Source of the DNA: Ophiothrix spiculata
Taxonomy: Eukaryota > Echinodermata > Ophiuroidea > Amphilepidida > Ophiotrichidae
Reading direction: 5' to 3' (one strand)
DNA length: 33,117 nucleotides
Assembly: GCA_000969725.1 (NCBI GenBank)
Contig: JXSR01S010465.1
Every line of letters begins with the position of its first letter. Positions within the stretch are counted from its first letter, which is position 1. The notes below the pieces were generated by a model that was given only the letters and a program-made list of their open reading frames with translations, made no database searches and was not told where the DNA came from. Shown piece after piece: positions 20,790 to 32,522 of this stretch. The position numbers and the translations under genes were made by a program.

Positions 20790-21800
20790 GTCATGTTAGT
20801 AGCGAACCTAATAGGATAATACTTACTGGTACTGAATGTTTAAATCATTGATTTAAAATGACCAACATACCTGTTTGAAAGATTTAAACATTAATCTGAA
20901 TCTGAATAACGTCAGTTATCAATGATGTACCTTAAATGACTTAATGTAATATAAAATGTGTGCGAACTTCATCCACAAAAGTATGGATCTTCTAATGTCA
21001 GAGTGAGAGATGTCGCATGTTGTAACATTTGTATCAAAACTTTTGATTATTCATGGGAATGTCACCCCGCCCCTAAAAAGTAATATGACCACTTTTATCC
21101 ATGTGAGGATTTCCGCAATGCCACCGTTTGGTTTATTATCTTAAAGCATCTTCTCCGTAATTACCTTGTCTATTTGTTATCACGTTTTAACCATGACTGA
21201 AGTTCTCCATCTGGTAAAGAGTTTGGGCTAATTCAGAATTAAATATTCATGTTATTTCTTCGATGAATGACATCCTACAAAAGTGTCTGTGTATGAAGAC
21301 AAGCAGAAGAAGCATTTCAACCTGTAAAGTGGTAATTGTATCTTTTAAAAGATGTAAGGATAAAGAAGAAAATAACCGTATATTAAAATAAAGAAAACAC
21401 CTTTTAAAGGTTTTTTTTTTAAATTTCAATGACCGAGAAGGATAAACACAGGGGCTGAATGATTGTTATTGCATCCCAACGTGGTAGGGTCTTATATCAG
21501 TTGTTTGCTTTATGATTAGTATTACTGTAGTGTTTTGGTTTTAATTGTTATGAATTAGGATATATGTGTGAATCAGTTCAAATCAAAATCATTACTTTTT
21601 TTCTTTAATTGACCTTGAAAAGTATGCCTGATAAAAAGAAAGGTCACAGACTCAGAATCTCACTAGAGTCAAGTTTTAGACAAACAGGAAAAGCTAATTA
21701 TTTTCAGAAAAACTATTCAAGCTCAGTAACATAAAAGTAGAAAAATAGAATTTCTCTTGAAGAAAACATTGAAATATAAATAATAATACTATGATGTGCA
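20790..21800. other. No gene seen; AT-rich noncoding sequence
   Basis: No convincing open frame or repeat is present. It lies directly upstream of the promoter candidate at 21815. Confidence 0.5.
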
Positions 21801-21814
21801 AAACTTAACAGCAG

Positions 21815-21822
21815 TATAAAAG
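21815..21822 (+). promoter_or_regulatory. Candidate TATA box
   Basis: TATAAAAG stands at the left edge of a G+C-richer block, placing a start site near 21845-21850. A CACGTG E-box follows at 21853-21858. The consensus match is good, but such strings also arise by chance in AT-rich DNA. Confidence 0.35.
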
Positions 21823-21845
21823 CGTCATCTCTGCGGAGAATATCT

Positions 21846-22247
21846 GTCTGGTCACGTGTTAGATGTGGAGTGCAAACTCATGCAAGCATCTGTTATTTGC
21901 CACTCTACCATCTGCGCGCGTGTCATCTACACTGATTGTCACTTTGAGCAACACCGAGTAGAGACTGGTGATGCATGGAATGAAATATCTCACTATGTCG
22001 GAATGCTGATTGGGATTTATTAGGAGGAATATATTGAGGATGTTTTAATTTTCAAATTAAGGAATATTGTTGTTATTTTATATATTTAAGAGAAGTAATC
22101 TTCTCACGATCCATTAAGAAAAACGTTCCATTCATTGTGTTGCACGTCTAGTTTCAACTAATGTGGCGAAAGTTTTTAACGTGTATGATTCGTTAATAGA
22201 CGGTTGCGGCATAGGTTGTGGTTACTAGAAACTCTGCATACGATTCG
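21846..22247 (+). other. Candidate noncoding or 5'-UTR first exon
   Basis: This block begins about 30 bases after a TATA box. Its first part (about 21820-21990) is near 50% G+C against about one third around it. It ends at 22247 in a strong splice donor, TTCG|GTAAGT. The first ATG (21863) opens a frame of only 32 codons, ending at 21961. A possible next exon of 44 bases lies between an acceptor-like TGGATTTCAG (ending 22521) and a GTACGT donor (22566). No protein family is recognised. It could be the start of a gene whose coding exons lie outside the window, a lncRNA, or chance. Confidence 0.28.
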
Positions 22248-22249
22248 GT

Positions 22250-24907
22250 AAGTTACAGAAGCAATTTCCATCGCTAATCATTTATTTTTTTTTATTTACT
22301 TGTTATTGCTGTTTGTACGAACAAATGAGAGATTTGAAATCATCAATCAGAATATCGCATTCAAGTGCCATAAAACTAGGCTATACTCTCTGCTGTTGTT
22401 TTGTTGTATATTGAACTTTCAAAGTCTCAACTGTTGAAATTCTTAAACAGAGAAAATTGGGAAAGTTGTTTTCTCTTTATTTAAACGTAATAATCATTCG
22501 AGTATATTAACTGGATTTCAGAAAGTATTGGATTAAACTACAACTTACGTTAAACACCCCAAAAGGTACGTATGGATTGTAATACGTGTATTCAGTGATA
22601 GGAATACTTAGATAGATTTATTTTAAATTTACGTTCGTTAATAGAATAATTCAATCACACACACCCTTAATGTAAATCAAATAATCATTCGGTTTTAAAT
22701 ATTAATTTCAATATCGACAATTTGATAAGTATAGATACTAAAAGCAACATGTAGCTCATGACAACAAACAGACTAAAAAAGTTGAAAACCAAGCAAAAAA
22801 ATATGGTTTTCGTATATGTGGTATATTTTAATAATTGATGATTGAAATGATGCATCGAAATTAATTTTGTTTTGTTATAAATCAGTGAAATCTATATTTT
22901 TTCTAGGGAAACACATGTTATGTAAAATCAATGTGTTGCAGAATGCATAATCGTAATTATTGGAATTATATATATTTTTAAAAAAAGTATGTAATATATG
23001 TCTAATTACATACATGTGTAATTTAAGAGATAAACATCTATTAATGTGACATCCTTACGACGTTGTGTAAGAAATACTGTGATATTTGTTTTCCATAATT
23101 CAAAAATCACAAACTATGATATCCAGTAGTAATGTGATAAAATCTGGATCTTGTTGCTTATTTATTGTTCTGTTATGCTGGTAGCACGCTCTGTTTCTAA
23201 AACCATATGCAATTCATTGATACTATTGATAACTTTAAAAGTAATTGCCGAACAATTAATAATTACGGGTTCAAACTCTAATGGTTACCCGGAAGTTAAA
23301 TAATAAGTATGAATACTGCTTACATTAATCAACACAGTGTAAATATTGCAACATTAAAATAATCATATATGCACCCCCCCCCCCCCCCCACGTCAATGGG
23401 CACAAAGCGTGCTCTAACCCATGGACACAGCGCATTGACAAAATCGCACCCTATTTTACGACCTATGGGTTTTGAAGCAGGCGTCCCATCATTTGACCAA
23501 ACAAGCTCCTCAACGAATATAAAGACATTTATTTAAATTTCAATATAAATATACACACACACAAAAAATGAGTCAAAAACGATAAAGTTATTTGACCCTG
23601 AAGAACAAAATTTACATTTGCTGTATTACTATCAGAAAGTACTTAATTAAAACGTTTTATTATAGATAAATATGTATCATAAAAGCAAGACTTATTTTAC
23701 CATGATATTTTTATAATAATTTCGTTGTTCATATTGAGAGGAGGTTAAATTAAATTTTAAAGCATCAGATTTTATCACATTGAAATCATTTGGTGCTACA
23801 CCATAACATGCTAAACCATTTTAGTGTCAACCCTTACATCACTGATATTGGAATATTGTTCTCGAATTACGGGGACAAGAAAATTTCGATAATTCTCATT
23901 GTCTTCAAGCTATATATTATAGCTGATTCACAATCAAAAGCCGAGTAATCAAAATATAAAGAAATGTGTATATGCCATCTTTAATCGTGGTATTACTGTT
24001 CTAACAATAAATGTCATATTGACAAATATGGTATCAGCTAATAAAACTCTTTAAGTCGTCATTACCTACTGTTATCAAACAGCAAGAAATTTTGTAATAA
24101 AAAGCCACATTCATTGTTCGACAGACCGACTAAAAATCGTGATACATTTTATCACTGCTCTTAATAATCTATTCCTTCATCCTGTCTTATTATCTTGAGT
24201 CACCGTTAACAAGACAGTGTTATGCGCCAAAAACAATCCGTCTTGCGCCACTAAATTGCGCATATGTTTACATTGGAAAATTGGATCTTGTCGTCTACAA
24301 ATAAGAGCTTTGCTGTTTGCTTCAGAACATCGCATTCATGGACACAATAAGCATGGGATATATTTCAGCATTAGTCTGATATCACTTTTTCGTTATGTCT
24401 TCGTTTATTTTGATCATGCCTTCTTTATTTCAAAAAAATCCCCGATAGACGACATGATATGTTAAGGCGCTTTGAAACAAATCCCTTCTGAGCAAAGGTA
24501 TGTGGAATTCAATAGCTGTCATAAGTATAATTGTCAAACAGCATATATTTGGAAAGCCAAGCTCTCTTCGACTTTTAAGTCGCATTGCACCTGCCTTTGC
24601 CGTCAGCTATGAAAAATAAAAAGGTTTCGTCTGGCGCTACTGGATGTTATATAGCATTTAAATCGACCATCCTAAGTTTCATAGAGTACATTTTTCAATA
24701 TTGTATCTCGAAAAATACTACGTTACACTTGCTTTTAATAAATAGTTGCATATTAAAAGACCGTTTTCGAGTTCCATTTTATTTGGTAATTTTACCATCG
24801 TATTACAAAGCTTTTAGTTGTAACACGTCAATCTACAATTCCACAAAACCGATCTACTTTAAACTTGATTTGGATCCAATTGATAGATATGGTCCTCTCT
24901 TATCAAA
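22250..24907. other. No gene seen; long AT-rich stretch
   Basis: If a gene starts near 21846 this would be intron. A 16-base C run lies at 23374-23389. A 9-bp stem with a 9-nt loop lies at about 22987-23013. Frames at 24217-24465 and 24585-24998 have no recognisable domain. The second runs into the MITE at 24908 and is therefore unlikely to be a gene. Confidence 0.5.
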
Positions 24908-25612
24908 CTCTTACCCTTGTTCTCCTAAGCTATTTTTTGTAACACGTTCTCCGAAGGGGGGGGGGGTCCCTAATATTTTGGAACTGAACCCCCTTTGAAT
25001 ATGGTTTTGCTGTTAATAAATAGGTATGATCCTCCCCTGTCGAACAATACCAAGATCATCACAATCGGCCAAGGTGTTATGTAATTAAAACGTCAAGTTC
25101 TGTCGGATTGGAAAATCAGGCACAATTGCATTATGGCAAAAAAATGGCCACCAAAATCAAAACTGTGCTATAAAAGTTCTAAATAACGGATTTTCGTCCG
25201 GTGTTTTGCTAATTAAGAGGGTAAACTTGATGATTCTAACATGTCTTGTAAGTTTGAGTCTTATAGCGTGCATACATTTTTCAAAATGGCGACTTCAAAA
25301 AATGTCCAGGATTTCACCAACCCCTCCCTAGTCGCGCCCTGCCACAGTCGAGGCGGCGCTAAAGTGCCTCTAGTCACTGACCGAGCCCGATTGAAGTGCT
25401 AACCCCTCCCCTACACCCCAACTTTGACAGCCTACCCTAACCCAGCCTTACATGGTACCCCCCCCCCTAGTTTTTGCATCAAAATTACCGCAAAGGATGT
25501 AAAAGAGATTACCTAAATGCACGGGACCGGTTGCTTTTGCATTTTTATGAAGCGGGGAAAAAACCTTACGGGAGGTTGCAACACCCTCCCCCCTTCAGAG
25601 AATAAGGGTTAG
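24908..25612. mobile_element. Second piggyBac-like MITE, reversed and longer
   Basis: Its left end TTACCCTTGTTCTCCTAAG (24911-24929) and the reverse complement of its right end TAACCCTTATTCTCTGAAG (25593-25611) agree at 15 of 19 positions and match the termini at 7062-7626. The interior aligns to the reverse complement of that element. For example, the C-run/GGGGTCCC end, CTATAAAAGTTCTAAAT, TCTAACATGTC(T)TGTAAGTTT, TTTTTCAAAATGGC and ACCGCAAAGGATGTAAAA are shared. It carries about 100 bp of G+C-rich sequence (about 25312-25410) with no counterpart in the other copy. The TTAA flanks have decayed to TTAC and TTAG. Confidence 0.8.
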
Positions 25613-26101
25613 ATTAATATGCCGGATTATAAGTGGTAGTTACCAATTATTTCGTAAGAATTATACTTTAATTAGACATTGAATATCATGATGGATAATA
25701 TTGGTAATTACATTTCCGTTTGGATGCAGACGATCTCATTTATATGTCCAATGGTCATGTTTGACTCAATAAGACATCGATCAACTTGTATAGGAGATAC
25801 TAATTATTTAAAATTTATACCCTGAAAAATTGTAAGGTTAAAGTTTGTCACTTGTAAAAAAAAAATGTAAAAAATATACGATGGCTCTTCGTGGCAGTCA
25901 AAGTAGCATGTTCTGTTATCGAGTAAAATCTTTCTACCATAACACCATAATTAAAATACCTATATGTTATTTTATTTGTAAATAGTTGTTTGTTATCCCT
26001 TTTCTTACTTTGGTGTTTTAGTTACATTTGTTATCAAACGGGTGGGGCGGTCAGTGCCCGCTGTGAAATTGAAATTTGCATTCCTGAAGTTAAGATGAAC
26101 A

Positions 26102-26398
26102 GGATACCGCTTTCCATAAAAATCGTGAATCACTTGTACTAAAATCATAAAAATCGGCTAAGAAGTTACGTAATTATATTGTTATAAGTGCTTCCGCATA
26201 AAATAATGATTTTGGTCAAAAGTGGCTAACACTTCCCTAACCTTCCGATTTCTGACAGCAATCTCACCCCCCCCCCCCCGAAAGTTGTATTTACGATTTT
26301 TCCACGCTAAAATGACCGCAAAGGATAAATTTACACACAATCCTTAAAACATATTCGTTTGTATTTTTATGCGACAGGGAATCATCGGTTTGGAGGAA
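26102..26398 (-). repeat. Decayed piggyBac-like MITE relic inside copy B
   Basis: Counterpart of the relic at 262-556. AAAATCGGCTAAGAAGTTACG, AAATGACCGCAAAGGAT and TATTTTTATGCGACAGGG match, in reverse, the complete element at 7062-7626 and the copy at 24908-25612. Termini are not recognisable. Confidence 0.6.
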
Positions 26399-27381
26399 AG
26401 TACTATTTTAGACAAGTTTGAAAGTGTATGTGCTAACTACTTTCCCTAAACATATGCGACCAATCACTACACCAATTCCTCAAAAGAAACATGCAATATT
26501 GCCCACATCGGGTGTTTGTATGGCTGTTGACAAAAAATCCAGATTTTCAATTTGGACAAATTTATTTTTGACATGAAATTTCACAATGGTGGAATTTTAC
26601 CTTCGACTGAGACATATACCCATATACCATCATCATGTGAGAATCCCTTTGATACATTACCTTGGTTACACACAAGGCGCATGTTATTTTCAAGTAATGA
26701 GATACGTTGATTATGTATGACTTTATGACTTCCGAATATGCAACACGCGTGTTAAAAGGTACAAAACTAGTTTCATTCCATGTTTCCAAATCCTCCTAGA
26801 AATGATTTCCGCGAAGTAAAGCTACTATGTGTTCTTTTGAATATGTTTGAACATAATCTACACTCCCTGCCGCCCAAGAAGAAGACACGCCTGATCAGTG
26901 TCATTAATGTGCACAATGAATGATATTTAGACCTGGTAAATTTGTTAATTGGATCTAACATGCGACTCTTATGCTGCGTCACATGTGTACTTTCGTAAAC
27001 TTTGTAGTATATATCTAATTAATACTGAAATAATTATTATTCTTTGAAGTCCGCATGCTTTTAAGCTAATTGCAAATAGTTTTCAAATGCTCATGTTCAG
27101 ATAATTTGAAGACATGACCTCGTGTGTTTCAAAATCACTGTAACATTCTTCAAAGTAAATAAGTGAGTTTCAAAAACCAGCGCATTATTTTCAAAAATAA
27201 ATTTAGCATTTTAGTAGCGGTATGAATAAAAGGAGTACCAGGAATGGATAGGAGTAAAATAATTAAGCATGAAAGCATTGATTACGCAATTGTTTTGTTA
27301 ATATACCGTAGTTTACTAAGCATACACAATGTTGTAAATGAAATTTTCTTCAATTTTATTGTCAAACCATATCTTAGAATT

Positions 27382-27673
27382 ATTTCGTATTTTTTGGGCG
27401 CTGTCAAGCTGTCGCCACACACTATGTTTTTGCTCTCTGTTTACCCCGTTTGTTACCCGTTGTCATCTGTTTTAGTCTTCTTTATGTGTACTTGAGTGTT
27501 AAACATCAACTTAACAATGGACTCTGTGAGTATGTTGCTGAATGCAATCATTCTGAACCAAATTCTGAACATCAACTTCTGAGTGGTACTTCTTTTCAAT
27601 ATATTTTTACTTTAGCAGCCATTTATTCAAAATCTTCAATCGCGACTTTCCGCTCATTATGCCAGAGCACCAC
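27382..27673. other. About 292-bp segment present only in copy B
   Basis: Copy A passes directly from TTAGAATTA to GCATTTGTCTTTGATTA (near 1460). Copy B has about 292 bases between these flanks. The segment is somewhat richer in G+C at its start (GGGCGCTGTCAAGCTGTCGCC, 27399-27419). Two open frames cross it (27244-27495 and 27450-27704, 83-84 aa), neither with a known domain. No inverted ends or clear target duplication are visible, so insertion in B or deletion in A are both possible. Confidence 0.7.
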
Positions 27674-29268
27674 ACATTTGTCTTTGATTAGGAGGGTATT
27701 TTGATCCTCGGTGTTTTTCTCGACCATATTTTTTTTTTTAGTTAGGTAGTTTTCCGTTTTCCAAATATGTATTTTATTTGTGATACCTAATTTCCAAATT
27801 ACACCTCGCTTTAAATGACCATGCTTAAAATTGAAATTGCATAGTCAAATAATGTTAAAATATTATGGTTGTTTTGTTGTTTGGGGTGTGTGTGGGGGTG
27901 TGTGAGGTGCGTTTCCTTTTGCGTGTGTTTTACATAAGAATTATAAAGAAACTACCGAAATATGCCATCGACTGAATTTTGTACATGAGATTTATTCAGC
28001 GGGAAGTCTTTCAATACCTACCTAATTGAATTTGAAAGAATTCAAACATAAATCCAGTCGCCAAAGGAAGGCGTCGTTGTTAATATGATTAGCTTATTTA
28101 CTTGTGTATATTTCATTATGAACCATTATTTGTGGTTCAAGACATACATTTCTGCATGTTACAGTAATGTTAATTACAGATATTTGAATATCTGTCTACA
28201 AGTCACTCACGGGGGTTGGGATGTTACTTGCACAAAAACTGTTTGACAACTAAAAATGGCAAACAGTTTTTGAGAAAAAAAACCACGTGTATAATAAATG
28301 CTTTTATTGGCTATAGTTTACAGATTGTTAATAAACAAATGCAATTTGACTATCAGGCTGATATTCTTAAAACTGATTTGATATCAAAATTCCTCTTATT
28401 TCTTCCGTAATATACAATATATGTCAATGAAATAGTACAAATTTCTTGTTCTGGTAATACGTTTCTTGATAGATGAAATATTTGACAAAAACTTTTAGTT
28501 CAGATAATTCAACACTACCGTTAAAAGATAAAAACAGTAAGTTCTAAATGTAAAACAATTGTACAAAACGTCATCAAAATTTTTAGCATAATTTAGATGC
28601 AATGAATATTCACAAAACAAAAAAGACACTTTTTATATCATTATTAATTTTCAGGTTATCATAAGTTTCCACTACGTTAAAATAGTGCTAAATACATTTT
28701 TATTATTCTAATCTTATTTTCGGTTTCTAGGATTGAAATGAATCAGCCTGAGTTCGGATGTTGGTATTTTTCAATATTTTGAAATGTTCATAATTGTTTG
28801 AATGATGAAATTAGGTGCAAAACTGTGATTAGATTAAGAAAATGCAACATGATATTATAAAAAGGATCGAATTCCAATTTTTTATAATAGATTCAATACA
28901 ATTATAAGGCAATTTCCTATTCGAGTAGGAAATGCTCATATTGCTAATAATCATTTACGCTGAAAAGGTGTATTATATATAAATTTTAATTATATGCTTA
29001 ATTTTGTAAATTTTATCTCCTTGTGTTTTTAGTTTCCCTCGAAACCTAATGCTCAGATTTTTTTAAATATTTTTAAAGACCAGTTTTGAGTCGGTAATAC
29101 GGCATTTGAGTCACGTAGATTACGTAGGTTACATTTACTATTTATTTGAAAACTAGAATCGCTTAACGGGGTATCATGCGCTATTGATTAGTTTGTACTG
29201 AAACTTTTGAGCTAAATATCCACAATTATATGCAGGGCCTCACTTTAGTATTGTGAATAATAAATTGT

Positions 29269-29470
29269 ATAATTGCATAAAATTTTGTAAATAAAATGTT
29301 CATATTCATTGAAGGGATGAAGGGATTATTAAATGTATCGGCAAAATATGTCCGCAATGCATAATTGTACCTATAATTGCACAAAATTGTGTAAATTAAA
29401 TTTTCATATTCATTGAAGGGATGTAGGGATTATTAAATGTATTGGCAAATGTCCGCAATGCTTTATTGTA
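29269..29470 (+). repeat. Copy-B-specific 104-bp tandem duplication
   Basis: Units 29269-29372 and 29373-29470 both read ATAATTGCA(T/C)AAAATT, then TTCATATTCATTGAAGGGAT and GGGATTATTAAATGTAT. Copy A (about 3065-3165) has one unit, so the duplication arose after the large duplication. Confidence 0.88.
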
Positions 29471-30639
29471 CATATTTGTTTGACTCTTAAACTAATAGAG
29501 ATGTATCCAAGATATAGGTATGTCTATTATCAATTGTCGTTTTCTAGCAAGGTCATTTTCTTTAAGCTTTACAAACGACACAACAGAGTATTTGCTCAGT
29601 GAATACTTGAATTCTTACAATTTGACGCTTTAAAATGATAAATGTAATATGTTTGTCAGTTCACATCGGGAGAAAGCAATCCAAGAAAGTTTAAGGAAAA
29701 ACGAAATATCGAATAGCAAAACAATTGTGATGGCTCAACCCGATAGAGGAGACTTTGCAGATTATGTCAATTTTGAAATCATTTCCTCTGGTACAGCATT
29801 TTCTAAGCTTTAAAATGACACATTACTTGTTGGAACCTGATTTAGTTTTGCTGCCTATTTTCACAAGTTTCTTGAAAAATATTTTGTTGCGAAGTCCCCC
29901 TTTTCGGGGTGAGCCATTACAATTGTGGTGTCTCAAACTTTTCTTAGATAATTACAGCAATCGTATTTCTATAAACCGTCAGTCTTTGATATAATTGATG
30001 AAATGTTACGTTGAAATAATTGATTGTTATAAGTCGAAATTTCAACATTATAATGATACATAATGATTGAGCAGCTTTATTCTTAAAATGTATTACCCAG
30101 ACGTAATTCAGCAATCGTTGTATTACTATTTGTGTGACGGACTAACGGTTGTTAATTTCCCTCCATATCATATTTCTTTCACCACTCTATATTGACATTA
30201 TATTGAATCTGTTGAAGTAACTTGATGCAAGAACTGATGATGAAAGCGAGCAATCTAGACTGCAATGCTGGAATAATTACGACCATAGATTTAAAGATTG
30301 ATGCGGAGTCGCCTCAAGAATTCGGAGTATCTTTTCATTGCTTGTAATTCTTTGATTGTGCTATCAGAATTCTCTGGTAACTAGTAATTAACCTCCTGAT
30401 GCATATCAGATACATAGAGCAGTAATCGAGGCAGATGTTGGAAATCTGATTTAGTTTATTAGAGCTAAGAAGTAGGGAATGTGACCTAAAATTAACTTGA
30501 TTCCTGAAAAAGTACGTTTAGCTTCAAAGACATCGAGCGTGTCATTTAGATAACCAGAGGCTCCATTTTGTTTTTCAAACGTTTTCACCAATGGATAAAT
30601 TGTTTGAATTTGTTACGTATTATAATGATATTTAATATA

Positions 30640-31647
30640 CAGGGTGTCCAAAAATTAACTCCCCATTTTTAAATGCTTATAACTTCAAAACCAGAATTGG
30701 CATGGCAATTATAGACAATTCTTTTGATACCAAACATTATGCAATCAGTAAACTTCTAAGATAGCAAGAAGGTCTGAAAGTTCAAATTGGTTGAGCCAAT
30801 ATACCATACAGTGTTAACAGTCTTCTGCAACTTCACTCTGACGACATTAGGCCTCATACAGCTAAACGGTTTAGAATGGCTTTATTAATAACTTTTTCAT
30901 GAACAACCATATTGCTCAAGACAAAGAAACATTGGCCCTTTCACTCCCATGATTTAAGTACGGTCGATTACTTTTTTGGGGTTATCTGAAGGACAGTACA
31001 TCCCAACACCATGGATTATTCCTGACCTTATACAGAACATCAACAGTGAAAACAGGAAGATCAAGAAGAACGCATGCCCAAACGTCCAGAGCTTTGTCGT
31101 TAGAGTAAAAGATTTTTTTGAAATCTGCAAGGAGGCCATCTAGAACATATTCTGAAATACTAGGTAGCTTAATCTGGGTAAGAAGGAGGTAATTTGATAT
31201 GTCCATGTGAGTGTAACTTTGAATGTGTAATAAGGAGTACTGCTGTTGTGTACCATTTAAAGATGAGCATAATGCGAGAGTTACGCTTTGTCAAATTGAA
31301 AACATTTTAATGAGCATTATGTAATTATTAAGACAAAACCACAATCAAAAGTCTTTGTATTAACATTATAAAAGATGTTTCACTGAATTAGTCATTAAAA
31401 TGATCATAAATGATTCTCCTGTCTTCAAAGATTGCTCCCTCCTCTACATGGGACGTGCACATTTGTTTTTATTCTCAGTATGAAAGTATGCTTTTTACAT
31501 TTTCAAATGTGGCAATTATATAATGTTTGGTACCAAATTAATTCTACAAGTTTTCTCTATCAATACATATGTCTATAATTGCCATGCGAATCCTGGTTTT
31601 AAAGTTATAAGCATTTAAAAATGGGGAGTTTATTTTTGGACACCCTG
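30640..31647 (+). mobile_element. Tc1/mariner-type transposon, decayed, with 78-bp TIRs
   Basis: CAGGGTGTCCAAAAATTAAC begins a terminal repeat (30640-30717) whose inverted partner is 31570-31647, ending GGACACCCTG; only about four mismatches separate the arms. TA flanks both sides (30638-30639 and 31648-31649). Copy A of the duplication has the empty site: TTAATATACATGTATAATTAAAATAATC near 4317-4344 against TTAATA-TA-element-TA-TTAAAGTAATC here. The 1008-bp total is too short for a full mariner transposase gene plus these long repeats, so it is internally deleted. It holds a transposase relic at about 30837-31151. Confidence 0.95.
30837..31151 (+). pseudogene. Mariner-like transposase C-terminal relic
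   Basis: On the plus strand, SDDIRPHTAKRF (first Asp codon 30840-30842) corresponds to the second catalytic Asp region (D..RPHTA). HWPFHSHDLSTVDYFFG corresponds to the SPDLSPxDYFxxG region with the third catalytic Asp at 30966-30968, in the same frame. A TGA interrupts the frame between them. Counting codons gives 41 residues between these two Asp residues, unlike the 34 of classical mariner, and like groups described as DD41D. The continuation is in another frame (30982-31140, YIPTPWIIPDLIQNINSE). The tail GGHLEHI (31131-31151) returns to the first frame. The N-terminal DNA-binding half and first catalytic Asp are not seen. Minus-strand frames here are shadows. Confidence 0.82.
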
Positions 31648-31715
31648 TATTAAAGTAATCTTATAGGGCAAAAGTGCAAACTTCCCTCTAGCTCAGCCAA
31701 TAATTAGGTGTAAGG

Positions 31716-32519
31716 TTTTGTTCGTTTGAAAAACATAATGATTACTTATAAGGATAAGAATATATATTCAAAGCTCTGGTAGTACACATTGCATTATTAA
31801 ACAAGATTGAAAAACAAGGTACAAGTAAAACTAATTAAAGAATGAATGAATTTCTTTGCGGAGTAAGTATTAAGGCTACATGGCATCGACTGTTCAGAGA
31901 AAAAGTTCAGAATTAAAAATTGGTTTCTTAATCATGAAAAGAGAACCTTGGCTACTGGCGCGGGTTACTGATGTATTGCAAAGAACAGGAATATCCTATA
32001 AGCCATCCAGCCGAACTTGAGATTCTGAAGAGAAATATAAAACATATACATTACAATGTCCTATTTATCTTTTTGTTTACATTAAAATAGCAATTTTGAA
32101 TGATTCATTTACATGTTTATAAATTGTACGAATGTTCATATTAGACATATACAAAGGAATATAAATATTAAATCAGGAAATACAGAGCTCAAACATGGAG
32201 ATCTCGGAGTCATAGTTCTTTGTCTTTGGCTGTTTTAGGCAGGCAAAACAGCGCGAATTTATCACATTATCATTCAAAATCTACATCAAATATTAATATA
32301 ATACTATTTGTAAATCGATACTATTTTTAGTTCGATACGAAGTATCAAACTTGAACAATTTTCCGAACATTATAAAATTATGATTATGGCCTCGCCAAAA
32401 AAAGGCGTCAACTCTTTTAAAAGTAATATCTTGACATAATTGAATTTGTTAATGCAAGTAAAATCAATAGTGAAGAATTTAACTATGATTTAGAGTATTA
32501 TTAAATGTTGATATTCTAA
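31716..32519. other. No gene seen; AT-rich noncoding sequence
   Basis: This lies between the end of duplication copy B and a LINE relic. No open frame or repeat of note is visible. Confidence 0.5.
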
Positions 32520-32522
32520 CAT

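Larger units (their letters stand above)
25631..31715 (+). repeat. Segmental duplication, right copy (B)
   Basis: This is the direct-orientation partner of 1-4405. It starts 18 bases after the piggyBac-like MITE and ends near 31715. It is longer than copy A because it contains the mariner element (30640-31647), the 25799-26054 and 27382-27673 segments, about 75 bp at 26801-26875 and a tandem duplication at 29269-29470. No intact gene is visible. Confidence 0.93.

Noticed and set aside
23262..23300. B-box-like GGTTCAAACTC, possible SINE
   Set aside because: No A box at a suitable distance and no further SINE features.
24585..24998. Longest open frame in the window (137 aa, plus strand)
   Set aside because: It starts in AT-rich text and its last 30 codons lie in a piggyBac-like MITE. 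No domain is recognisable and composition is typical of chance frames.
30954..31206. Two minus-strand frames of 61 and 74 aa inside the mariner element
   Set aside because: The transposase relic is on the plus strand in this interval; these are shadows.
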